DNA of 64,000 nt from an uncultured Lachnospiraceae bacterium (GCA_949948735.1 CATLGV010000003.1:62001-126000), one strand, 5' to 3'; positions 1-8,616 are shown, numbered from the stretch's first letter. The notes: generated by a model from the sequence alone, not told the origin. Program-made: numbers and translations.

Positions 1-895
1 CGCTGTCCGTGCTGGGCACCGTCCGCAGATTAACAACCGACGCAGCTGTCACGACCTCATAAACCTCCGTATACTGCACGTTAGCCGCCGTGTCTGCCTG
101 CACGGGCGGCGCTCCGCTTGTGTCTTTGGCCTGTGCGGCCTCCGTATAGTTAAAATACGACAGATTCATATCAACCTCACCGTTGATACCCGCAATCGCC
201 GCTTTATTCGTATACTGCCACATCGCATGAACGCCGGTATAGGTGCATGCCGGTGTTATCGGGAACGGATCCGTCGGATACCATGAAACCCATACCTTAT
301 ACCGGTTCAAAACTGCCATATCCCAGTCCTTGCTGCCTGTCATCTCGCTCTTGGACGCATAGAACATCGGCGTGTAGCCTCTGGCCGCAATCGTGTCCAG
401 GAACTTGACCGCCAACGCCGTCCTCACGGACTTGTCCAGCCCGTGCTGTCTGCTCGAGCTGTCGCGGAAGCCCTCGCAGTCAAACGCCACCGGGAACGTG
501 ATCTGATACTTGTCGATCAGATTCGCGGTAAACTGCGCCTCCTCTATCGCCTCTGCCTCCGTAACCGCGGAAGAGAAGAAATATACGCCGGCCTTGATGC
601 CGACCCGCTGCGCCTCCTGTAAATTATACCGCGCATAGGGATCCTCGTTGAGCACGCCCGTCGCCTGTGTGCGGTAGCCCACCCGAATCATCGCAAACTG
701 TACGCCCGACGCCGCCACCAAATCCCAGTTAATCTCTCCCTGATACCGGGAAACGTCAATGCCAAGCGCCGGCTGCGGCACCTCTGCCGGCGCCGCGTTT
801 ACACTCAGCTGCGGTACTGCCGCGGCCGCCACAATCATAAACGCCATCAAAAGCGCCCAGAATCCCGCCATGAATTTGTTTCTTATGTACTTCAT
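1..895 (-). CDS. Secreted GH25 lysozyme (muramidase), C-terminus beyond window
   Basis: Hydrolyses the beta-1,4 MurNAc-GlcNAc bond of peptidoglycan outside the cell. The reading frame is open from the ATG at 895 to the window edge (298 codons seen). Residues 1-34 are a signal peptide: basic start, hydrophobic core, cleavage likely near VNA-AP. The GH25 domain starts at about residue 45 with GIDVSRYQG (D47). The catalytic DxE is in FDCEG (D139, E141), and a YTNKAAIAGINGEVDMNLSY-like end closes the domain near residue 265. After a linker, AASVVNLRTVPSTDS looks like the start of a bacterial SH3 domain, which would bind the wall. An AAAGGATG-type ribosome site precedes the start. The family call is secure; the full length and the number of SH3 repeats cannot be seen. 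Confidence 0.9.
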   Translation of the reverse strand, partial: MKYIRNKFMAGFWALLMAFMIVAAAAVPQLSVNAAPAEVPQPALGIDVSRYQGEINWDLVAASGVQFAMIRVGYRTQATGVLNEDPYARYNLQEAQRVGIKAGVYFFSSAVTEAEAIEEAQFTANLIDKYQITFPVAFDCEGFRDSSSRQHGLDKSVRTALAVKFLDTIAARGYTPMFYASKSEMTGSKDWDMAVLNRYKVWVSWYPTDPFPITPACTYTGVHAMWQYTNKAAIAGINGEVDMNLSYFNYTEAAQAKDTSGAPPVQADTAANVQYTEVYEVVTAASVVNLRTVPSTDS

Positions 896-917
896 ATAAC
901 ATCCTTTCTCTAAAACG

Positions 918-955
918 CAGTGCCTGCACTGCTCATTGCCTACCCGGACATTATA
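918..955 (-). promoter_or_regulatory. Probable promoter -10 and palindrome ahead of the GH25 gene
   Basis: On the minus strand a TATAAT (950-955) is followed about 17 bp downstream by a perfect inverted repeat GCAGTGC-CT-GCACTGC (918-933), which ends about 20 bp before the lysozyme start. No good -35 is seen. The palindrome sits in the early transcribed region and could be an operator or a leader stem-loop; nothing in the sequence says which. Confidence 0.4.
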
Positions 956-1043
956 TCACGCTTTTCTCCCAAAGTATAGTGCTTCCGGAATCTTCCTCCG
1001 CTCCCGCCAAAGCATTTGCACCAACCGGCATACAGCCCGCCGC

Positions 1044-1415
1044 TTATCCCAGCATCCCCCCGAGCATCCCGCTCCCGAGACAGATAAACAGCGTCGTAAT
1101 GCTCGCGTTGCTCAGCAGGGTGAAGCCCTGCTCGACAATCATGGAGATTCCGCATATAATCAGGAAATATGCCGCCCCCGCTATCATTCCCCACAAAAAA
1201 CGCCGGCTCGCCGCCCCTTTGGAAAAGAACAGCCCCGCAAGCAGTGAAGAAATGCAGTAGATGGCAATAATGCAGATTTCAACCACACTTTCATTGAGGG
1301 AAAACTTGTACAACAGCGCCGCTACCACCATCAGGAGAACTCCCGTAATCAGATAGGACGCTATCAGGCACTTCATCAGCGCCACGATTCTCTCCGTACT
1401 CAAGACCGATTTCAT
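1044..1415 (-). CDS. TIGR04086/DUF3792-type small membrane protein
   Basis: A 123-residue protein made almost entirely of four hydrophobic segments (about residues 15-36, 44-64, 72-93 and 97-121) with a short basic N-terminus (KSVLSTERI). Size, topology and the glycine-rich last helix (CLGSGMLGGMLG) fit the TIGR04086/DUF3792 family of sporulating Firmicutes, whose function is unknown. The start is the ATG at 1415, preceded by a GGGGG tract 8 bases upstream. It is transcribed away from the CNNM/CBS gene that starts at 1540. The family assignment comes from recalled pattern and topology, so it is moderately secure; an integral membrane location is clear. Confidence 0.7.
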   Translation of the reverse strand: MKSVLSTERIVALMKCLIASYLITGVLLMVVAALLYKFSLNESVVEICIIAIYCISSLLAGLFFSKGAASRRFLWGMIAGAAYFLIICGISMIVEQGFTLLSNASITTLFICLGSGMLGGMLG

Positions 1416-1446
1416 AGATTATACCCCCTGTTTTTTGGATTCTGTC

Positions 1447-1475
1447 TTGTATTCTGATAGTATCACTGTTATAAT
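1447..1475 (+). promoter_or_regulatory. Sigma-A type promoter of the CNNM/CBS gene
   Basis: TTGTAT (1447-1452), a 17-bp spacer and TATAAT (1470-1475) lie about 65 bp before the plus-strand gene at 1540. Spacing is ideal and the -10 is consensus. It is the only plus-strand promoter needed in the first 35 kb. Confidence 0.7.
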
Positions 1476-1539
1476 CTATGCATATATCAGTGCAGAAATG
1501 CCTGTAATCAAAATCTTTTTATAAAGGAGTGGTTTGGTC

Positions 1540-2847
1540 TTGGATACCTCTGGTGCCATACAGCTTGTAGTGATTGTAGTGCTTTTAGCGCTATCTGCTT
1601 TTTTTTCATCGGCGGAAACTGCCTTAACAACAATCAGCATGGTTAAGGTGCGCGCGATGCTGGAAGAGAATCCCAGCGGACGCGTCCGCACACTTCAAAA
1701 AATTCTCGGCAACAAAAGCAAACTGGTCAGCGCAATTCTCATCGGTAACAATATCGTGAATATCAGCGCCTCCTCTCTTGTGACCTCACTGGCCATACGG
1801 CTCTGGGGAAACGGCGCAGTCGGCATCGCAACCGGCGTACTCACCTTATCTGTTCTACTGTTCGGCGAGATTGTCCCCAAAACATGGGCTATGTGCAACA
1901 ACGAAAAACTATCCCTTGCCTATGCAAGAATCATTTATTTTCTGATGCAGGCGCTCACGCCCGTTATATTTATTATTGATAAAATATCCGGTCTTTTCCT
2001 GAAGCTTCTGCATATCGATTCCTCTGCCCGTGCGATTATGACAGAGACCGAGCTGAAGACTTATGTCGACGTCAGCCACGAGGACGGCGTGATCGAGCAG
2101 GAAGAAAAAGAACTGATCTACAACGTGTTTGAATTCGGCGATTCTGTTGCAAAGGATGTGATGATACCGCGCATCGATATGACAACGATTGACGTCGAAA
2201 CCTCCTATAACGAGCTGCTCGAGCTGTTCCGGCAGTCCATGTACACGCGTATCCCCGTCTACGAGGGGGATATCGACAATGTTATCGGTATTGTAAACGT
2301 AAAGGATTTCCTTCTTGTAACGGATCACGAGGGCTTCCGTATCCGTGATATTATGCGGGAGGGCTACTATACATATGAGTATAAAAAGACTGCGGATCTG
2401 CTGCTGGAGATGCGGCGCAGCGCTTCCAATCTGGCGCTTGTCCTGAATGAATACGGCGCTACGGTCGGTATGATTACGCTGGAGGATCTGCTGGAGGAAA
2501 TTGTCGGTGAAATCCGCGACGAGTACGACGCGGACGAGGATGAGCTGCTCAAGACAATCGGCGAACGCGCATATGAAATCAGCGGCAGCATGAAGCTGGA
2601 CGACATCAACGACGCACTTGGCACCTCCTTTGATTCCGAGGATTACGACTCCATCGGCGGTATCATTATCGAGCTTCTGGACCGCCTGCCCACAGAGGGG
2701 GAATCGGTTGTGACTAAAGACGGTGTCACGCTGACGGCAAAGCAGGTCGACAAAAACCGTATCGAGCTGGTCGACATCCTGCTCCCCCCGCCGGACGAAA
2801 CAGACGAGGATACGGATACACCGCACGAGGGAAACACACCCGCGTAG
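1540..2847 (+). CDS. CNNM/CorC-family (HlyC/CorC, DUF21-CBS) membrane transporter
   Basis: A 435-residue protein with the usual order for this family. A DUF21 membrane domain (about residues 1-180; helices around 7-30, 60-85, 90-112, 125-150) is followed by a CBS pair (about 200-320, with VAKDVMIPRIDM and a second repeat ending in TLEDLLEEIVGEI), then a C-terminal CorC/HlyC domain (about 340-420). Family members are linked to Mg2+ or other divalent cation export. The frame extends upstream to a TTG at 1534, but the AAAGGAGT ribosome site at 1523-1530 spaces correctly only to the TTG at 1540, so that start is used. The acidic C-terminal tail (PPPDETDEDTDT) is low complexity. It has its own promoter and terminator. 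Family is sure; the ion is not. Confidence 0.9.
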   Translation: MDTSGAIQLVVIVVLLALSAFFSSAETALTTISMVKVRAMLEENPSGRVRTLQKILGNKSKLVSAILIGNNIVNISASSLVTSLAIRLWGNGAVGIATGVLTLSVLLFGEIVPKTWAMCNNEKLSLAYARIIYFLMQALTPVIFIIDKISGLFLKLLHIDSSARAIMTETELKTYVDVSHEDGVIEQEEKELIYNVFEFGDSVAKDVMIPRIDMTTIDVETSYNELLELFRQSMYTRIPVYEGDIDNVIGIVNVKDFLLVTDHEGFRIRDIMREGYYTYEYKKTADLLLEMRRSASNLALVLNEYGATVGMITLEDLLEEIVGEIRDEYDADEDELLKTIGERAYEISGSMKLDDINDALGTSFDSEDYDSIGGIIIELLDRLPTEGESVVTKDGVTLTAKQVDKNRIELVDILLPPPDETDEDTDTPHEGNTPA

Positions 2848-2959
2848 CAGCGTTTATTGAAAAAGAAGTCATACCTTTTGACACCCTAATCTTAAAAAGA
2901 ATATGCGACAATCGCAGCGTTATCAAGAAAGAATGTGCGACAATGTGAATCATTAAGAC

Positions 2960-2989
2960 AAAAAGCGAAGCTATTTTGCTTCGCTTTTT
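2960..2989 (-). terminator. Intrinsic terminator of the cNMP-domain gene (bidirectional)
   Basis: A 12-bp stem AAAAAGCGAAGC / GCTTCGCTTTTT closes a 6-base loop. Read on the minus strand it ends in TTTTTG and lies 30 bp past the stop of the gene at 3019-5337. The A/T-rich stem ends make it usable from the plus side too. Confidence 0.8.
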
Positions 2990-2992
2990 GCA

Positions 2993-3020
2993 ACCGGGTG
3001 CGCCGGCACCCGGTTTTTTT
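2993..3020 (+). terminator. Intrinsic terminator of the CNNM/CBS gene
   Basis: ACCGGGTGC / GCACCCGGT stem (9 bp) followed by seven T on the plus strand. It stands back to back with the minus-strand terminator at 2960-2989, as expected between convergent genes. Confidence 0.85.
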
Positions 3021-5337
3021 ACATATCCGCATAAAACCGATATGTATTCATAATCTCCTCCGGCACCTCCGCCGTCTTCTGAATCGCTTTTATCTTCAGC
3101 TCAAACTCCTGCTTCTTCTTCTGGGCATTACGGATGCTCCGTGCCATCGCAATCTCATAAGGCCGCTGGGCATTGAGCTTGGTACGAAGCGACTTCTCAT
3201 ACGGACAATAGGTCGCCAGCAGCTCTCTTGCCACCTTGTTGAGCTTCATGGAGCCGTTCGCTTCGCTCTTGATCCAGTTCTCATAGTCAATCAGGAAGAT
3301 TTCACGGGTATTATTCCTTCCCTTCTGAATCTGCAGCTTAAGCTTCTCCCGCGCCTCATCCGACAAATCCCGGTTTTTGCGGTAAAACTGTATATAATCC
3401 ATATATTCGGAAGTCAGTGATCTTACCTTTACGTCGTTCCATGCCATACCCTGTATGCATCTGCACAGCTCCCAGCGGAACCGGCCGAACATCTTGACCA
3501 TCATATCGTCGATATTGCTGTTGGTCATAATCGGGAAACAGAAGCGTCCCGGCGTTCCCTTATTCTTTCCGCCCACCTCCTGCCACATGGATGCGTTCAG
3601 GCCAAACAGGGGCATCAGAATAATATCCGGATATACGTTCTTCATCACCGTCTCGTTGATAATCTTCAGATTGCTGTTGGAGTAGATAACCTCCCTGTAA
3701 AATACGGAATAGTCAATCTTGAGCAGCTCCTGAACGCTCTCGTTAATACGCTTTTTCGTTACCAGGATCTTATCGAGCGTCCCGTAGATTGCCTCCTTGT
3801 ACAGAACCGGCATATATGCGGAGGGATGCCCGTATACGGTACGCGTATTGCTCATCTGCATGTTCATAATCTCGTACTCGACGCGCTTATCCATATCCTC
3901 GAGCAGCGCCTTCTGCTGCTTCTCCGTAATATCGCCCTGCTTCTTGAGCGTCCTGAGGTTTTCCGCATAGTCCTCGTCAAACTCGCTCTTGGACGGATCC
4001 CGCTTGCCCTCATATATCATATCAAGCCATTCCATCATCGTAACAACCTTGCAGGGCCCTTCATTCTGCTCCGGCTCAATGCTGCACAAAAACTCCAGGT
4101 GCTCCGGATTGAGCAGACGCTCGTCGAGAAAACCGAAGTTCATAAACAGCTCCACTGCCTTGGGCGGCGCAATCAGACCTTCCTTGATGCGGCGATAGCA
4201 GGACAGGTACAGCCTGAATACAATCGGCGTAACAGTCTTTTTCGCCTTCCGCACGTCATCCTCCACCGACAATCTGTCCGGCACCGTAATCAGATATTCT
4301 ATGTTGTTCCTGAGCGCAGCCTCATCCGCCTCGCTGAGCGCGCCGTATTTTATAATCTGCGCCATGGAATTTGCAAGCGATGCCACATCCTGCTTAATCT
4401 CCGCTTCCCGCTCCTCCTTGGACTTCTTCTGCTCCATCAGAAGCTTTTCGGATGCGATGCTCGCCATCCGGTTCTGCAGCGCCGCCGCGTCAAAGGCCGG
4501 CAGATCCGCCACCAGCTTCTGCAGCTCCTTATGCTGCAGGCTCATCTCATCAATAATTTCTGACAGGAGTGTCAGAAGTTCCATCGGAACGTCGTCCTTC
4601 TTCTTAATCTCCACTGCTTTCGCGCACAGATACTCGAAAAGGTTGTGGTGCGGACGCAGTGCAATCAAATCCATCAGCCGCTTGTTGTATTCCACCATCG
4701 ACGCGCACTCGTCCTTCATGGAAGCCGCCAGCGAAATAATCTCGTTCACCTGAAAGCTGACCATCTCCTCACTGTAGGAGAAATACTGCTTGTTGGCTGA
4801 AAGCGGAATCTTCGCGCCCTCCTCATAATAAGCGACCCTGTATTCGTTAATGTCCTGCAGCCCCTCGTAAATCTGCAGCTCATCCAGCTCCCCAATCGCC
4901 GTCGCAGGCAGCTCAAAGACCTTACTGAACCGCAGATATTCCTCATAGCCCCGCTTGGCAAAGGAGAAAAGCCGCTCCGCATCGTCTGCCAGGCTGTTCT
5001 TGATCCTTGACAGCTCTACCGCGTATTTAAACTGGGAGGATATCATAATCGCACGATAATCCAGACTCTTTGCGATGATATTGCGAAGGGTATCCTCCCC
5101 CGTAACCGGAAGCGCATAGACAACGGAATCTTCTATTGCAAGATAGCTTGCCGTATAGACCTCCGCATTCATATCATTCAGGGCCAGATAAGAGCCTTGC
5201 GGCCGGACCATCCGGATACAGTCGCCAATCATCAGCACCTTTCCCGAAAGCACAATCCCGAGCTGTTTCAGCTCATCACCCTTTTTAAATATTGTCTCGC
5301 CCTTTTTGACGGCATTTTTTCCGATTTCTTTCAGCAT
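3019..5337 (-). CDS. Large protein with N-terminal cyclic-nucleotide-binding-like domain, function unknown
   Basis: 772 residues, no signal peptide or membrane segment. Residues about 5-110 look like a degenerate cNMP-binding jelly roll (KKGETIFKKGDELKQLGIVLSGKVLMIG...), as in Crp or cyclic-nucleotide-gated proteins. The phosphate-binding cassette is not recognisable. The remaining 650 residues have no domain I recognise: a helical, charged, partly coiled-coil stretch (about 260-340, rich in E/K/Q), then a mixed region ending in a strongly basic segment (RSIRNAQKKKQEFELKIKAI). It lacks a recognisable helix-turn-helix, so it is probably not a transcription factor. It starts 24 bp after the phosphopantetheinyl transferase gene and may share its transcript. 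Conserved-looking, but role unassigned. Confidence 0.75.
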   Translation of the reverse strand: MLKEIGKNAVKKGETIFKKGDELKQLGIVLSGKVLMIGDCIRMVRPQGSYLALNDMNAEVYTASYLAIEDSVVYALPVTGEDTLRNIIAKSLDYRAIMISSQFKYAVELSRIKNSLADDAERLFSFAKRGYEEYLRFSKVFELPATAIGELDELQIYEGLQDINEYRVAYYEEGAKIPLSANKQYFSYSEEMVSFQVNEIISLAASMKDECASMVEYNKRLMDLIALRPHHNLFEYLCAKAVEIKKKDDVPMELLTLLSEIIDEMSLQHKELQKLVADLPAFDAAALQNRMASIASEKLLMEQKKSKEEREAEIKQDVASLANSMAQIIKYGALSEADEAALRNNIEYLITVPDRLSVEDDVRKAKKTVTPIVFRLYLSCYRRIKEGLIAPPKAVELFMNFGFLDERLLNPEHLEFLCSIEPEQNEGPCKVVTMMEWLDMIYEGKRDPSKSEFDEDYAENLRTLKKQGDITEKQQKALLEDMDKRVEYEIMNMQMSNTRTVYGHPSAYMPVLYKEAIYGTLDKILVTKKRINESVQELLKIDYSVFYREVIYSNSNLKIINETVMKNVYPDIILMPLFGLNASMWQEVGGKNKGTPGRFCFPIMTNSNIDDMMVKMFGRFRWELCRCIQGMAWNDVKVRSLTSEYMDYIQFYRKNRDLSDEAREKLKLQIQKGRNNTREIFLIDYENWIKSEANGSMKLNKVARELLATYCPYEKSLRTKLNAQRPYEIAMARSIRNAQKKKQEFELKIKAIQKTAEVPEEIMNTYRFYADM

Positions 5338-5361
5338 TTTGTCCCTCCACCTTATGAAAAA

Positions 5362-6039
5362 TCAAACCTCATGCAAGTCAACAAACATCATTTCCTCCGG
5401 AAACGGCGCTCCCTCACTGCATACGCATACCGTGTAGTCCGTTATCGTCTCGTATATTCTGATTGGATACAGGCAGTCTCCCTCTGCACGGATATTGTGA
5501 TAATCCGCATCCGTCACATACCGGCTGACGCCCGCGCCAAGCCCGCGCCCCGTCAGCTTCACACAGCTCTCCTTGGCCGTCCACATCCTGTAAAAGCATT
5601 CTGTCCGCGCCGCGTCCGTGTCCAAACCGACAATCCTGTCATATTCGTCCTCCGCGTAAAACCGCGCCGCCGTCTGCAGCCTCCATGGACGCCTCTTCTG
5701 TATATCGGCGCCGACCGGCGTCTGTGCGGCCGCGCAGATCACCCAGCCCTCCGAATGCGATATCGAATACCAGAAATCCACCAGTCCCTTTATGTGGGGC
5801 TTCCCGTATTCGCCGTATATGATTCGGGCCTGCTGCCACTGTTTTTGACTGCGGCCGCTCTGCAAAAAAGCATAACGAAGAAGCAGCCCTGCCGAGATGC
5901 TCCGCAGATATTCTCCGCCGTGTCTTACGGCGGACAGCCTCTCCTGTCTGTCCCTGTCCAGCAGCGGTATCCGCCGCGCGGCATCCGTTTCCAGAACTGC
6001 CGCCGCATATATTCTCAATTCCTGCATCCTCTGCACCAT
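5362..6039 (-). CDS. 4'-phosphopantetheinyl transferase, Sfp/AcpT superfamily
   Basis: Transfers the phosphopantetheine arm of coenzyme A to a serine of a carrier protein. At 225 residues it has the length of the two-lobed Sfp type. It carries the diagnostic motifs: YSISHSEGW (about 92-100), the Mg-binding VGADIQ (about 109-114) and WTAKESCVKLTGRGL (about 153-167), whose E and K bind metal and CoA. No polyketide or peptide synthetase is in the window, so the target may be an unlinked carrier protein or a fatty-acid ACP. The ATG at 6039 is taken as start; an in-frame ATG at 6027 is possible. The only Shine-Dalgarno-like GGGG lies inside a strong hairpin (6045-6069). Confidence 0.88.
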   Translation of the reverse strand: MVQRMQELRIYAAAVLETDAARRIPLLDRDRQERLSAVRHGGEYLRSISAGLLLRYAFLQSGRSQKQWQQARIIYGEYGKPHIKGLVDFWYSISHSEGWVICAAAQTPVGADIQKRRPWRLQTAARFYAEDEYDRIVGLDTDAARTECFYRMWTAKESCVKLTGRGLGAGVSRYVTDADYHNIRAEGDCLYPIRIYETITDYTVCVCSEGAPFPEEMMFVDLHEV

Positions 6040-6044
6040 AGAGT

Positions 6045-6069
6045 TACCCCGGGAAACGAAACCGGGGTA
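6045..6069 (-). other. Hairpin covering the ribosome site of the Sfp-type gene
   Basis: TACCCCGG and CCGGGGTA form an 8-bp stem with a 9-base loop, ending 5 bases before the start codon at 6039. There is no T run, so it is unlikely to be a terminator. The GGGG that could serve as the Shine-Dalgarno is in the 3' arm. Confidence 0.5.
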
Positions 6070-6125
6070 GAGAGTTTGTTTATTATATCTTTTATTGTAA
6101 AGCGATTCTCGTTTGAAGTCAACAA

Positions 6126-6908
6126 TTAATACATCAAATACTTCTTCATTGTCTGGAGCGCATTCTTCTCAAGCCGCGACACCTGGGCCTGTGATATGCC
6201 GATATACTCCGCGACCTCCATCTGTGTCTTTCCCTCAAAAAAACGCAGCTTAATGATCTCATTTTCACGCTCATCCAGCCGCTTCATCGCCTCGCTTAAT
6301 GAAATATTCTCGACCCAGTTCTCCTCCTTGCATTTCTTGTCGCTGATTTGGTCCATCACATAGAGCGTATCCCCGCCCTCCGTATATACCGGCTCGTATA
6401 AGCTCATCGGGTTCTGAATCGCGTCCAGCGCATAGACAATATCCTCCTTGGAAATGCCGATTTCCTCAGAAATCTCCATAATGGTCGGCTCACGCAGATT
6501 TTTCTTTGTCAGGTTTTCCTTGGCATAAATCGCCTTATAAGCCGTATCCTTCAGAGAACGGCTCACACGTATCGGGTTACTCGAATCCCGCAGGAAACGG
6601 CGAATCTCGCCGATAATCATCGGAACGGCATAGGTGCTGAACTTTACGTCCAGACTGGAATCAAAGTTGTCAATTGCCTTTATCAGCCCGATACAGCCTA
6701 TCTGGAACAAATCGTCCACATTCTCGTTGGACTGCGAAAACCGCTTAATCACGCTTAACACCAGGCGCAGATTTCCTTTAATATAGGCCTCACGCGCTTC
6801 CTGGTCGCCCTGCTCTATCCGCGCAAAAAGCTCCTGCTTTTCCTCGTTTTTCAGTATGGGGAGCTTCGCTGTATTTACACCGCATATTTCAACTTTACCC
6901 TGTGCCAT
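6126..6908 (-). CDS. sigG: Sporulation sigma factor SigG
   Basis: Late forespore-specific sigma factor. 260 residues with the sigma-70 layout: region 2 from about residue 38 (AYIKGNLRLVLSVIKRFSQS, DLFQIGCIGLIKAIDNFD, KFSTYAVPMIIGEIRRFLRD), region 3 in the middle and region 4 with a helix-turn-helix (QMEVAEYIGISQAQVSRLEK). The N-terminal VNTAKLPIL is typical of SigG and separates it from SigF. It follows spoIIGA and sigE in the order known from Bacillus and Clostridium. An AGGAGG ribosome site precedes the ATG. In known systems SigG activity is held back by forespore checkpoints after SigF-driven transcription. I could not define a SigF/SigG-type promoter in the 87-bp gap from sigE. Confidence 0.95.
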   Translation of the reverse strand: MAQGKVEICGVNTAKLPILKNEEKQELFARIEQGDQEAREAYIKGNLRLVLSVIKRFSQSNENVDDLFQIGCIGLIKAIDNFDSSLDVKFSTYAVPMIIGEIRRFLRDSSNPIRVSRSLKDTAYKAIYAKENLTKKNLREPTIMEISEEIGISKEDIVYALDAIQNPMSLYEPVYTEGGDTLYVMDQISDKKCKEENWVENISLSEAMKRLDERENEIIKLRFFEGKTQMEVAEYIGISQAQVSRLEKNALQTMKKYLMY

Positions 6909-6995
6909 TTCCTATACCCTCCTAATATTTCATGCCACGGACAGACTTACAGCCTGCCATGACATATGTACCGGAGCGGTATAAATACGAGGTTC

Positions 6996-7739
6996 TCAGC
7001 TCACCATTTCTTTCTTCAGACGCTTCATAATCTTCTTCTCCAGACGGGATATATAGGACTGCGAAATCCCAAGATAGTCCGCAACCTCCTTCTGCGTCAT
7101 CTCCTTGTCATTATATTTCCCGAGGCCGAAGCGCAGCATAATGATTGTCTGCTCCCGTTCCCCAAGCCTCGATATTGCTTTCTTGAGCAGATTGCGTTCA
7201 ACCTCGTTCTCAAGGTCGCGGTAAATCACGTCCTCATCCGTTCCCAGAATATCGGACAGCAGCAGCTCGTTCCCATCCCAGTCCACATTCAACGGCTCGT
7301 CAATGGAGACCTCGAGCTTCGTCTTGTTATTTCTTCTCAGGTACATCAGAATTTCATTCTCGATGCACCGGGACGCGTAGGTCGCCAGCTTGATATTCTT
7401 ATCCCGGTTGAATGTATTAATAGCCTTTATCAACCCGATTGTCCCGATAGAGATCAAATCCTCTATGCCAATGCCCGTGTTGTCGAATTTCTTCGCAATA
7501 TAGACGACAAGCCTCAGATTGTGCTCTATCAGCGTGGCGCGCGCCTGCGTCGCCTCCTCCGTATCCAGGGCGCTGATCGCCTCGTTTTCCTCCTCCGTAT
7601 CCAGAGGCGGCGGCAGGATTTCCGAGCCTCCGATATAGTGTATCTCCTGCCGGCACTCCGCGCCTCTGCCCGCCTGGCGGCAGTCCCTTTTTCTCATAGA
7701 AACTCTCATTCTCCCCGGTAAATATACATTCAAAACCAT
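6996..7739 (-). CDS. sigE: Sporulation sigma factor SigE precursor (pro-sigma-E)
   Basis: Mother-cell sigma factor made as an inactive precursor and cleaved by SpoIIGA. The mature part begins near [15 protein letters not shown], the conserved processing region, and continues with region 2 ([56 protein letters not shown]) and region 4 ([19 protein letters not shown]). The pro-segment of about 30 residues is unusually arginine-rich with two cysteines. The frame opens at an ATG at 7754, but the AGGAGG formed by the second and third codons is well placed for the ATG at 7739, which is used here. The stop-to-start gap from spoIIGA is about 30 bp, so the two are cotranscribed. Confidence 0.95.
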   Translation of the reverse strand: MVLNVYLPGRMRVSMRKRDCRQAGRGAECRQEIHYIGGSEILPPPLDTEEENEAISALDTEEATQARATLIEHNLRLVVYIAKKFDNTGIGIEDLISIGTIGLIKAINTFNRDKNIKLATYASRCIENEILMYLRRNNKTKLEVSIDEPLNVDWDGNELLLSDILGTDEDVIYRDLENEVERNLLKKAISRLGEREQTIIMLRFGLGKYNDKEMTQKEVADYLGISQSYISRLEKKIMKRLKKEMVS

Positions 7740-7769
7740 TTCGTTCCTCCTCATTATTATCCCTCTTCG

Positions 7770-8546
7770 TTAAAATAATCCCTGATTCAATATCATTTGA
7801 TACGAACCGTCTTTGGAAAGTTTTCCCTTGTACAGCGCGACCACCGCATCCTTCTCGACAATCTGCCTGTCACCCTTCCAAATCACCAGCTCGTCAACTG
7901 TTGTTCCCTCGAGAATTCCGTGTTCCCTGCCGATGCTGTGAAACGGAATAACCTTGTATTTCTGCGGCCGCGCCTCCAGCCACAGCCTGGTCGTCGCATT
8001 CTCCTCGATAATGGACACCGGCCTGCCGCTGACAGGCTCCGTCAGGGAATTTCCCGTATCAAAGAGCGCCTTCAATTCGACATTTTCCCCGTTTTCGCTA
8101 ATGGCAACCGGATAAATCCGCTGTGCGCGTTTCTTCATCTGATAGCCTGATACCAGCATGATCAATCCGGTAAATATTACCGGCGTAATGCTGCGGAGAC
8201 TGTCTGCCGCGCCAAGCCGTTCCACACACATATCCAGCTTCGTATATACAAACGCCAGCGCATGAAAATAGACGATATTCATCGTCAGCTCCTGCACGCG
8301 CGGCCCTGCCGCAATCAGAAACATTCCGGCGTCGATTGCCAGCACTGCCGCAATATATAAAATCCCGTATTTTATCCCCAGAATCAACACCAAAACGGCG
8401 CCCGCCCCGCCCAGAGCCGCTGCCGGCACAATCCGCCGCAGCGCCACCTTTTTCCCCTGTAAAAACAGGGTGAGCGCAAGTATCATCGCATCCAGTACAG
8501 CATTTTCTATCCAATAAACATCCAGGTATATCTCATAAATTTTCAT
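7770..8546 (-). CDS. spoIIGA: Sigma-E processing peptidase SpoIIGA
   Basis: Membrane-anchored aspartic protease that activates pro-sigma-E after asymmetric division. It has five hydrophobic segments in the first 150 residues (about 13-30, 37-56, 60-80, 88-105, 125-145), then a soluble domain with the catalytic DTGNS (D163) followed by LTEP. Length (258) is a little under the Bacillus protein. Start choice is odd: the ATG at 8546 directly abuts a perfect GGGAGGTGA, leaving almost no spacing. An alternative GTG at 8549 is worse, so initiation at a codon a few bases further in cannot be excluded. It forms an operon with sigE and follows the promoter at 8584-8616. Confidence 0.93.
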   Translation of the reverse strand: MKIYEIYLDVYWIENAVLDAMILALTLFLQGKKVALRRIVPAAALGGAGAVLVLILGIKYGILYIAAVLAIDAGMFLIAAGPRVQELTMNIVYFHALAFVYTKLDMCVERLGAADSLRSITPVIFTGLIMLVSGYQMKKRAQRIYPVAISENGENVELKALFDTGNSLTEPVSGRPVSIIEENATTRLWLEARPQKYKVIPFHSIGREHGILEGTTVDELVIWKGDRQIVEKDAVVALYKGKLSKDGSYQMILNQGLF

Positions 8547-8583
8547 CACCTCCCGGCCTGTTCTCTGTAATGAAGACCTTTTC

Positions 8584-8616
8584 AGTATACAAAAAGCCCC
8601 ATGCTTTTTTTGTCAA
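8584..8616 (-). promoter_or_regulatory. Candidate spoIIG promoter with long (21-bp) spacer
   Basis: On the minus strand a consensus TTGACA (8611-8616) and TATACT (8584-8589) are 21 bp apart, about 40 bp ahead of spoIIGA. The Bacillus subtilis spoIIG promoter is known for the same anomaly (about 22 bp), overcome by Spo0A~P. A 6-of-7 match to the 0A box (AGTCGAA for TGTCGAA, 8643-8649) lies about 65-70 bp upstream of the expected start. The -35 lies in the loop of the ftsZ terminator. Confidence 0.6.

Noticed and set aside
2878..2944. TTGACA and two direct repeats AAGAATRTGCGACAAT 32 bp apart before a terminator, as a possible small RNA
   Set aside because: The matching -10 (TATGCG) is poor, there are only two short repeat copies, and the stretch lies between two convergent genes whose terminators explain the structure.
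6909..6995. SigF/SigG-type promoter ahead of sigG
   Set aside because: I could not fit both -35 and -10 elements with proper spacing. A GTATTTATA and a CATATG are present but not convincing.
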